Origin: Ignavibacteriaceae bacterium
GTDB taxonomy: Bacteria; Bacteroidota; Ignavibacteria; Ignavibacteriales; Ignavibacteriaceae
DNA length: 8,074 bases
Assembly: GCA_026193755.1 (NCBI GenBank)
Contig: JAPHUI010000386.1
Location: forward strand, 1-8,074
Direction: 5' to 3'
Position numbers and translations under genes: made by a program. Under the pieces are notes generated by a model that made no database searches, had not been told where the DNA came from, and was given only the letters and a program-made list of their open reading frames with translations. Shown here piece after piece: positions 1 through 6,185 of this stretch. Each line of letters opens with the position of its first letter. The first letter of the stretch is position 1.

Positions 1-258
1 AAACTTTATGAAGAAAAAAACATTAAAAATGGATATACTATTTGGCTTATTGAGTTGGGTTTAGATAACAACATGATAGCCTTAACGGAAAATTATAAGG
101 ATGGTGCTGATTATTACACTTCAATGGAAGCAGATAACACAACAATGAAGGACGAAGCAAGTGCACTATGGGCAAAAATGTCTCCGTTTATTTCTAATAT
201 TGAAAACAAATATGGTAATCAACGACCGGATCTCGGATTTGCAAAAGAACAGAAATAA
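1..258 (+). CDS. 3' end of an unrecognised protein gene (N-terminus outside window)
   Basis: The reading frame is open from the first base to the TAA at 256-258, giving 85 visible residues. A TTG at 55 is in frame but codes for an internal Leu, since the frame continues to the window edge without a stop. The visible part starts KLYEEKNIKNGYTIWLIELG, has a short hydrophobic beta-like stretch, then an acidic, helix-prone region, and ends RPDLGFAKEQK. No cysteines, catalytic motif or membrane segment are visible. The pattern (beta strand, helix, C-terminal RPDL tail) vaguely recalls small secreted Bacteroidota proteins with a dimeric alpha/beta-barrel fold, but this is an impression, not an assignment. 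A good intrinsic terminator follows 13 bases after the stop, so this is the last gene of its transcript. It converges on the transketolase gene. That it is a real coding region is fairly certain; its function is unknown. Confidence 0.75.
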   Translation, partial: KLYEEKNIKNGYTIWLIELGLDNNMIALTENYKDGADYYTSMEADNTTMKDEASALWAKMSPFISNIENKYGNQRPDLGFAKEQK

Positions 259-271
259 TTTTTAATTGAAT

Positions 272-294
272 AGCCCTCTAGATGAGGGCTTTTT
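272..294 (+). terminator. Intrinsic terminator after the first gene
   Basis: AGCCCTC (272-278) pairs perfectly with GAGGGCT (284-290) around a 5-base loop (TAGAT), and is followed by TTTT and then AATTTA. It lies between the stop of the upstream + gene (258) and the stop of the convergent transketolase (298). Read on the - strand the same stem is followed by ATTCAATTAAAAATT, which is poor in T, so termination of the transketolase transcript here is possible but weaker. Confidence 0.85.
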
Positions 295-297
295 AAT

Positions 298-2268
298 TTA
301 TTGTGGTGCATCTGCAGTGTATTTGTGTTTCACCTTCTCTTCGGTTTCAATATCCATAACACCTGAAATTCTCATAGCCAAAGATTTTCCATCAAGCTTG
401 TGGAATTCAAGAACTTCAAGAGGAGTTCCGCATTCTGGATATTCTTTTAAACCAAAGTTGGTGAATACTTTATTAGCAATCTCACTAATTTCAGTTAATC
501 CGTTTAATAACCTGTCACCTAATCCTCCAACAGCAGAGTGATCTTCAAGCACAAATATTTTCTTTTGATCGCTTACAATTTTCTTCAGCCAGACTTTATC
601 AATCTTATTCAGCCAAGGCATATTTATAACCTTCAATCCGAAACCAATCTTCTTCAAATAATCTGCAGCAACTAAAGCTTCGTGAAGCATAACCGGTCCG
701 TAGCCGAATAATAGTGCATCATTACCCTGGGTCAGTTCAGCACCGACTCCAAACTTGAATTTATATTCTTTAGGTAGTTGGATTCTTTCAGGTGAAGGAC
801 CAATTACCAATCTCAACACACAATTTTCTTCAGCTTTGCTTATGCAGTAATCTGTTGCCCACTTTGTCTCTTCTCCATTGCACGGTTGGATTATTGTAAT
901 ATTCGGTAAAGCTCCAAACAATGAAATATCGCGAACACTCTGATGAGATTTTCCTGGTCCGGCGGGAATCATCCCTGAGAAATGACACGTGTAGATAATT
1001 TTAGTTTTCTCTCCGGCGTTGTTATAAATCTGTTCATTTGCTCTTGCCGCAAGAAAGCTTGCAAAGGTATTAACGATAGGAATTAATCCCATTCTCGCTA
1101 ATCCACCTGCCATAGAAACCATATCCTGTTCAGCAATTCCGTTTTCAATAAATCTATCAGGATAAGTTTTTTCGAAGTTACGTAGCTTGCAATCAGCAGA
1201 AAGATCGCCATCAAGTACAACAAATTTTTTATTTGTCTTTGCAAGTTCAACCAAGGCTTCGCCATAAGCATCAGTTACAAATTCTTTATCAAGCTTTGTA
1301 ATTGGTTTGCCTTCAGATTTGTTTTCAGGTATCTGAATTTTTCCAACTCCAAGCTTTTGAGAAAGCTTATTTATGGTACTAGTTAATTCAGCTAATCCTT
1401 TTTCATAACTTTCATCGTCCGGTGCACCAGAATGCCATTTGTAAAGTGTCTTTCCCTGGAAAGTTTCGGTTAGAGGTTTTTCCATAAAAGAAACTCCCCT
1501 GCCCTTAATTGTATCAGCAATAATCATTTTTGGTTTATCATTCAATATCTTCATCGCATCAAAAGTATGTTTAATCATATTATAATCGTGACCATTTATC
1601 CTGACAACATACCAGCCAAATGCTGAAACTTTTTCAATAACATCCTCAATATTATTTACATCTGCGACGAGCATATCCGTCTGATATTTATTGTGATCCA
1701 TTATTGCAGTTACGTTGTTCACTTTTTGGTGAGCCGTTGCCTGAAGTGATTCATAAATCTGTCCTTCCTGGAATTCTCCATCGCCAGTTAAGACATAAAC
1801 GTGTCCTTTATTCTTATTATAATTTTTTGCCCATGCCATACCTTTAGCTTTTGATATTCCCATTCCGAGTGATCCTGTGCTTGCTTCTATTCCAGGTTGA
1901 CGAACTTCAGGATGGCCGTCGAGTCCGTGCAATCTTCTCAGCATCAATAATTTTTCTTCAGGAATAATTCCAAGCGCATAAAACAAAGAATAGAGTCCGG
2001 GAACGTCGTGACCTTTTGATGAGAAGTAAATGTCTCTATCAGGTGAATCAAGTCCAACTTCCAAAACATTCATTTCATTTAAATAAAGATAAGTGGTTAT
2101 ATCCATTGCGCTGAGCGAGGAACCAAGATGACCTGAGCCGGCTTTTTTAACCGCAACTAGAGTATTGTACCGACACATATCTGCAAATAATTCCATCTTA
2201 GTTGCCCAGTCACCATTGAAAGACTTTACTTTATCAAATTCTGATTTTTTAATGAGGTTATAAATCAT
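298..2268 (-). CDS. tkt: Transketolase, single-chain, thiamine-diphosphate dependent
   Basis: Predicted cytoplasmic enzyme moving two-carbon ketol units between sugar phosphates in the non-oxidative pentose phosphate pathway. From the ATG at 2268 it has 656 residues, the usual size of one-chain transketolases. Visible in order: GSGHLGSS (about 44-51); SKGH with H87; STGSLG (130-135); the ThDP/Mg motif GDGEFQEGQ (162-170) completed by N193; a linker near 300-330; the pyrimidine-domain GIAEQD with the expected catalytic Glu at 380; GPGKSHQ (437-443); and a C-terminal domain with EDHSAVGGLG (about 575-584). The wording of both halves (WHSGAPDDE; PDRFIENGIAEQ) resembles split N/C-subunit transketolases joined in one chain. 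The substrate loop reads GPGKSHQ where classical enzymes have GEDGPTHQ, so substrate preference may differ. Start: an in-frame TTG at 2280 would add four residues, but GGAG lies 6 bases before the ATG, so ATG is preferred. It has its own promoter and no operon partner. A DXP synthase is unlikely because of the overall motif set. Confidence 0.93.
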   Translation of the reverse strand: MIYNLIKKSEFDKVKSFNGDWATKMELFADMCRYNTLVAVKKAGSGHLGSSLSAMDITTYLYLNEMNVLEVGLDSPDRDIYFSSKGHDVPGLYSLFYALGIIPEEKLLMLRRLHGLDGHPEVRQPGIEASTGSLGMGISKAKGMAWAKNYNKNKGHVYVLTGDGEFQEGQIYESLQATAHQKVNNVTAIMDHNKYQTDMLVADVNNIEDVIEKVSAFGWYVVRINGHDYNMIKHTFDAMKILNDKPKMIIADTIKGRGVSFMEKPLTETFQGKTLYKWHSGAPDDESYEKGLAELTSTINKLSQKLGVGKIQIPENKSEGKPITKLDKEFVTDAYGEALVELAKTNKKFVVLDGDLSADCKLRNFEKTYPDRFIENGIAEQDMVSMAGGLARMGLIPIVNTFASFLAARANEQIYNNAGEKTKIIYTCHFSGMIPAGPGKSHQSVRDISLFGALPNITIIQPCNGEETKWATDYCISKAEENCVLRLVIGPSPERIQLPKEYKFKFGVGAELTQGNDALLFGYGPVMLHEALVAADYLKKIGFGLKVINMPWLNKIDKVWLKKIVSDQKKIFVLEDHSAVGGLGDRLLNGLTEISEIANKVFTNFGLKEYPECGTPLEVLEFHKLDGKSLAMRISGVMDIETEEKVKHKYTADAPQ

Positions 2269-2274
2269 CAATTG

Positions 2275-2278
2275 CTCC
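2275..2278 (-). promoter_or_regulatory. Shine-Dalgarno site of the transketolase gene
   Basis: On the - strand GGAG (2278 to 2275) is followed by the six bases CAATTG and then the ATG at 2268. This site decides between two in-frame starts: the TTG at 2280 would place the GGAG inside the coding region, and has only a weak GGA upstream of it. Confidence 0.7.
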
Positions 2279-2320
2279 AAAAAAAATCCATTTTATTGTT
2301 AAAAAGTTGAAAGAAAAAAC

Positions 2321-2349
2321 ATAGTAAAATTACCATAATAGACGGTCAA
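2321..2349 (-). promoter_or_regulatory. Sigma70-like promoter for the transketolase gene
   Basis: On the - strand a -35 box TTGACC (2349-2344) and a -10 box TACTAT (2326-2321) are separated by exactly 17 bases. Transcription would start near 2314 and give a leader of about 45 bases before the ATG at 2268. The boxes are close to the general bacterial consensus; I saw no good copy of the Bacteroidetes-type TAnnTTTG box here. Location, spacing and orientation all fit; the activity itself is inferred. Confidence 0.65.
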
Positions 2350-2478
2350 AAAGTAATATTTGTCGCCTTTTCAAACCGCACAATTGCTCAAAATCACCTC
2401 ATACAATCTTATCAGAAGAATATACTCTGGTATTTTTATTGCGTGAACCAACGTATTAGATAATTAACCAGGAAAATT

Positions 2479-4032
2479 ATGAAAGAATATTTTAGAATAC
2501 TGATAATGCTTGCGCTAATTCTAAATGGATTTTTCAGTATTAATTCAACCACTTATTACGTCTCAGAAAATGGAAACAACAGCAACAACGGACTAACTCC
2601 TGAAACAGCTTTTGAAACTCTTCAGTACGTAGCAGATATTATTACAGCAGGTGATTCGGTTTTAGTTCTCCAAGGTAATTATATTGGTTTTGATATTCGA
2701 AAAAACGGAAGTCAGAATAGTCCAATCGTTTTTAAAACTATCGAAAGTGATGTTGTTATAGATGAACGAAATTCAGTTACTCCGGATGGAATTAATATTG
2801 AAAATGCTTCGTGGATTATTATTGATGGATTTGAAGTTAAAGATCAGCCTCGTGCCGGGATTCGTGCTGCAGTTTCTGATTTTATTTCAATCAAAAATAA
2901 CTACTGCCATAACAACCAGCGCTGGGGAATCTTTACCGGATTTACAGACGACCTGACCGTTGAAAATAACACCTGTTCATACAGCATAGAAGAACACGGA
3001 ATCTATGTTTCCAACAGCAGCGACAGACCAATCATAAGAAACAATCATTCATTCAACAATAATGGATGCGGAATTCATATGAATGGCGATATCTCGATGG
3101 GCGGTGACGGAATTATAAGCAACGCTGTAGTTGAAGGAAATATTTTACACGATAACGGACTGGGAGGAGGTTCTGCTATAAACATGGATGGAGTTCAGAA
3201 CTCTGAAATATTTAATAATCTGATTTACAACAATCACGCAACCGGAATTGCAATGTATCAAATAGATGGTGGTGATGCTTCGAAGAATAACAAAGTGTAC
3301 AACAACACAATCATTCAACCAGCAGATGGAAGATGGTGTATAATTTCTGTGGATGGTTCAACCGGGAATACACTTTATAATAATATTTTAATAAACCATC
3401 ACAGCTTTAGAGGAAGCATTGCGATCGATGCTGCTTCTTCAAATGGATTTGTTAGTGATTACAATATAGTCGTGAACCGATTAAGTGAGGATGATGGCAA
3501 TTCAAATATGACATTAAGTCAATGGCAATCGCTTGGTTATGATCTTCATTCAATGATTGCCGATCCCGAAGATCAAATATTTGTTGATTATACAAACGGA
3601 AATTTCCATCTTCTCCAAAATGCGCAAGCTATAGATGCAGGAACAAATTTTGTGCTTCCAACAGTCTTTGAAGACCTTGATAATATTCCACGACCGCAAG
3701 GCAGTGGTTTCGATATCGGCAGCTATGAATTTACTAATGCAACTTCAGTAGAAGAAGAGAATATTCCTGAATCTTTTAAGCTTTTTCAGAATTACCCAAA
3801 CCCATTCAATCCAAGTACAAATATCGGATTTCGGATTACGGATTTCGAATTTGTAAGCCTAAAGGTTTATAATGTTCTTGGCAATGAAGTTGCTACTCTG
3901 ATTGAAGAAGAAAAACCTGCCGGCACTTATGAAGTAACCTGGTATGCAGAGAATTTACCAAGTGGAATTTACGTTTATCAACTAATTACTGGGAAATACT
4001 TACAAACAAGAAAAATGATTTTGTTAAAGTAA
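2479..4032 (+). CDS. Secreted right-handed beta-helix protein with C-terminal T9SS sorting domain
   Basis: The 517-residue product has a Sec signal peptide (short charged start, then hydrophobic LILNGFF; cleavage probably near residues 20-24). Residues 25-95 have the DUF1565-like opening of many secreted beta-helix proteins (YYVSENGNNSNNGLTPETAF, then GDSVLVLQGNY). Residues 100-335 are parallel beta-helix coils with an Asn-rich ladder (ENNTC, RNNHSFNNN, EGNILHDN, FNNLIYNN, YNNTI, YNNIL) and recurring GI. Residues 385-418 (IDAGTN, then DNIPRPQGSGFDIGSYEF) match the closing motif seen in choice-of-anchor Q-type proteins. Residues 430-517 are a T9SS type A domain (FQNYPNPFNPST at 436-447, GIYVYQL, basic end MILLK). 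It should cross the inner membrane by Sec and the outer membrane by T9SS, ending on the surface or outside. The fold fits polysaccharide lyases (PL6/PL9-like) or carbohydrate-binding proteins, but I cannot pick catalytic residues, so no substrate is assigned. AGGA (2470-2473) lies five bases before the ATG. A TATACT at 2421-2426 could be a -10 box but has no -35 partner. Confidence 0.88.
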   Translation: MKEYFRILIMLALILNGFFSINSTTYYVSENGNNSNNGLTPETAFETLQYVADIITAGDSVLVLQGNYIGFDIRKNGSQNSPIVFKTIESDVVIDERNSVTPDGINIENASWIIIDGFEVKDQPRAGIRAAVSDFISIKNNYCHNNQRWGIFTGFTDDLTVENNTCSYSIEEHGIYVSNSSDRPIIRNNHSFNNNGCGIHMNGDISMGGDGIISNAVVEGNILHDNGLGGGSAINMDGVQNSEIFNNLIYNNHATGIAMYQIDGGDASKNNKVYNNTIIQPADGRWCIISVDGSTGNTLYNNILINHHSFRGSIAIDAASSNGFVSDYNIVVNRLSEDDGNSNMTLSQWQSLGYDLHSMIADPEDQIFVDYTNGNFHLLQNAQAIDAGTNFVLPTVFEDLDNIPRPQGSGFDIGSYEFTNATSVEEENIPESFKLFQNYPNPFNPSTNIGFRITDFEFVSLKVYNVLGNEVATLIEEEKPAGTYEVTWYAENLPSGIYVYQLITGKYLQTRKMILLK

Positions 4033-4079
4033 AGGAAAGTCAGAAAATTGAGATAAAATTCAAACCAACAATCGAATAT

Positions 4080-5870
4080 TTAAAGTAAGTTATGAGTGGT
4101 TAAATATTCCATCAAAATTTTATCCAAGTTGTACACATCATCTCTGAAATTAATTTCACCATTCTCGTCTACCCAGGCTGTATAGTAATCAATAAACACC
4201 GGCACTTTTCTAGAAAGATATACCTCTGTTGTTTTCTGATCTTCAGCATCTTTTCTTAATTTATTTCGAATTTTTTTGTATTCAGCTATTTTCAATTTAT
4301 CCTCAACCTTTTGACCAATTTCAATTTTCAAAAAATCAATATTCCACTTTGGATGATCCTTAAGCAGAAACTCAGCCAGAGGCATTGGATTTTCCACGCG
4401 GATACAACCATGACTTACCGCTCTATTTGAATACTTAAATGGTGGTCGTGTTGGGGTATCGTGCAGGTAAATTCCAAACCGATTTGGGAATATAAATTTA
4501 ATTTTTCCAAGAGCGTTTCCGGCACCGGGACCTTGCACAATTTTATACGGAATTTCTTTTGCAGATAAATCATTAAGGGTAATCTTAGCCGGATCAACTT
4601 CTGAAGTGTCTAAGTAAACCTTGAAATTATGATCGATTAAATAATTTGAATCTTTAGAAACCTTTTGGAAAATTTCTTCCCTAATTATGCTCTCAGGCAC
4701 ACTCCAGGTAGGATTCAGAACTAAATAAGAAAGCTCACCATTTGTTATTGGTGTTTGCCAGTCCTCGGGTTTATCTTCCCAATGTCTGGTTTTCTTATAT
4801 CTCTCAAGCTGTTTTTCATAGCTTGACGGTCGCTTTCTACCAACACAAACTTTTGAAGTAAATATTTCATTCCCTTTATCGTATATAAATAATCTGAAAT
4901 CGGGAATATTCACTAAAACATACTGGGCAGTGTCTGTATAATTATTCCACCTGAATCGCTCAAGGTTTAATTTAATTTTATTTATGTATTCTTGCGGAGC
5001 TGTATTTAGATGTTCGATTGTATTCTTACCAATCACACCATCGTCATTTAATCCATTTACCCGCTGAAAATGTTTTAAAGAGTTAACCAGCAAAGTATCG
5101 TAAACATTAAAATCTTTAATACGTACTGTTGAGGTATCAAGAAATCCAAGAGTAATTAGTCTCTTAATGATTGGAACCATTGATGAATTTTTGTCACCCG
5201 GCTCTAATTTTATATTAAGCGAAGGAATAATCTGCCAATCAGAATCTTTATAGCTTTCAAAATGCTCTAATTCAGTTTGAAGGTCTTTATATCTTTTACT
5301 CTTCGGCTGAATATCATTTAAATACCGGATAAAATTTTCCTGAGTGAGTGATTCCAGTAAGCTTCCTTTGGATGAATCATCAATCGGCCGAAAGTACGTA
5401 TCAGGAAATAAAGTTTTCGGGTTAACAATTCCGTAACGCAGATGGTAGCTGTATTTCAATATAGCATCACTCACCAGTAGTTCTGTCATTGCCAAAAGGT
5501 AATATCTCGAAAGGTTAGGAACCGTATCAGTCGCTCCAGCAAAGTCATTAATGATATCACTGAAGTGATATTGTTCCGGATTCAAGCCGTATTCTCCGGC
5601 TCTTTCGAGAATCGAAATAAGAGAGAATACTTTGTCATTATCATCAAAACTTTTAATGAATAGAGGTTGATAATCCCTCAATGAATAAAAGTACTTCAAT
5701 GTATCATAATAGGTGATTAGAGAATCATTTTGAATGATGTATCCGTCTATTGATGCAAATTGATTTTTAAAAATCTTAAAATATTCAAAAAAATTGAAGT
5801 TTAACTTTTCATTTAGACTAATTTTAACTTCTGTGTGTTTTTTTTGGCAGGCAGAAAAAAACAGAAGCAC
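4080..5870 (-). CDS. YcbB-type L,D-transpeptidase, lipoprotein
   Basis: Predicted peptidoglycan cross-linking enzyme of the LdtD/YcbB family, forming 3-3 (L,D) links in the periplasm. Counted from the GTG at 5870 (596 residues): a truncated signal ending in FSAC (Cys8, likely lipidated); a helical scaffold domain (about 25-215); a peptidoglycan-binding domain (about 228-290, with HFQRVNGLNDDGVIGKNT); then a YkuD catalytic domain (about 315-505) with QTP (372-374), NPTWSVP (386-392), IYLHDTP (H470) and the active-site motif SHGCIRVEN (486-494, nucleophile Cys489). The C-terminus has the usual VPVFIDYYTAW. Between VGRKRP and WQTP sits an insertion of about 20-25 charged residues (345-370), which I believe is typical of Bacteroidota members. 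The GTG is the only canonical start in the open frame, yet it leaves a signal peptide of seven residues; the in-frame sequence upstream completes a proper lipoprotein signal (see 5871-5918). It converges on the beta-helix gene, 47 bases away. No confident promoter was found upstream. Confidence 0.92.
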   Translation of the reverse strand: MLLFFSACQKKHTEVKISLNEKLNFNFFEYFKIFKNQFASIDGYIIQNDSLITYYDTLKYFYSLRDYQPLFIKSFDDNDKVFSLISILERAGEYGLNPEQYHFSDIINDFAGATDTVPNLSRYYLLAMTELLVSDAILKYSYHLRYGIVNPKTLFPDTYFRPIDDSSKGSLLESLTQENFIRYLNDIQPKSKRYKDLQTELEHFESYKDSDWQIIPSLNIKLEPGDKNSSMVPIIKRLITLGFLDTSTVRIKDFNVYDTLLVNSLKHFQRVNGLNDDGVIGKNTIEHLNTAPQEYINKIKLNLERFRWNNYTDTAQYVLVNIPDFRLFIYDKGNEIFTSKVCVGRKRPSSYEKQLERYKKTRHWEDKPEDWQTPITNGELSYLVLNPTWSVPESIIREEIFQKVSKDSNYLIDHNFKVYLDTSEVDPAKITLNDLSAKEIPYKIVQGPGAGNALGKIKFIFPNRFGIYLHDTPTRPPFKYSNRAVSHGCIRVENPMPLAEFLLKDHPKWNIDFLKIEIGQKVEDKLKIAEYKKIRNKLRKDAEDQKTTEVYLSRKVPVFIDYYTAWVDENGEINFRDDVYNLDKILMEYLTTHNLL

Positions 5871-5918
5871 TAATAGTGCAAAGATTGCAATGAGTTTAGT
5901 TATTAAGCGGATAACAAT
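5871..5918 (-). other. In-frame upstream extension completing the L,D-transpeptidase lipoprotein signal peptide
   Basis: Reading the - strand in frame before the GTG at 5870, there is no stop until TAG at 5924-5922. The codons from 5912 encode n-region RLITK (after the first codon), then IAIFALLV, running directly into LLFFSAC. Together they make a textbook lipoprotein signal: basic n-region, long hydrophobic core, Cys. There is no ATG, GTG or TTG in this stretch. The candidates are ATC (5912-5910), with AGGG (5923-5920) 7 bases upstream, ATT (5918-5916), which is very close to that AGGG, or ATA (5903-5901). Translation from ATC would give a 610-residue protein. A single base error changing an ATG is the simple alternative. 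Confidence 0.6.
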
Positions 5919-6131
5919 GCCCTAATATATTCAGGAAAAAATATGATGCCCTCAGTTGAACAGTTTTGTTGAGGATGAAATATTTAGCAAAAGATTCGTT
6001 AAAAACTTTTTATTTCCTCTAAAGTAAAATTAGCAAATTTTAATGATATGTAACGTGATTTAGTAACTTTTAACAAATACAAAAATGATTATAAGTTTCG
6101 ATGCCTATATAATTACTTAATATTACCTGAT

Positions 6132-6158
6132 AAAAAAAAGCTCACTATTTAAGTGAGC
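6132..6158 (-). terminator. Strong intrinsic terminator of the large T9SS cargo gene
   Basis: On the - strand GCTCACT (6158-6152), loop TAAAT, AGTGAGC (6146-6140), then eight T residues (6139-6132). The 7-bp stem is perfect. It starts 27 bases past the stop codon of the gene ending at 6186. On the + strand the stem is followed by CTTATACTTTTTT, so weak activity in the other direction is conceivable, but no + gene ends here. Confidence 0.92.
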
Positions 6159-6185
6159 CTTATACTTTTTTGGTTTAACAGCTTT

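Noticed and set aside
266..541. Open frame on the + strand opposite the end of the transketolase gene
   Set aside because: It begins inside the terminator hairpin and is antisense to well-conserved transketolase codons; no family resemblance and no ribosome site.
5917..5952. ATGCCCT direct repeat (5917-5923 and 5946-5952)
   Set aside because: Seven bases, two copies, no symmetry and no promoter boxes nearby; one copy overlaps the possible AGGG ribosome site, so chance is a sufficient explanation.
5950..5974. CCTCA and TGAGG inverted arms upstream of the L,D-transpeptidase gene
   Set aside because: Only 5 bp of stem with a 15-base loop and no T run on either strand; too weak for a terminator or a confident RNA element.
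6088..6093. Perfect TATAAT on the - strand upstream of the L,D-transpeptidase gene
   Set aside because: No acceptable -35 box at 16-18 bases, about 170 bases from the candidate start, in AT-rich DNA where such hexamers arise by chance.
5925..6131. Search for a small gene or RNA in the roughly 200-base gap between the L,D-transpeptidase and large cargo genes
   Set aside because: No convincing open frame with a ribosome site, no tRNA-like fold and no riboswitch motif was seen; it is AT-rich spacer that probably holds an unrecognised promoter.
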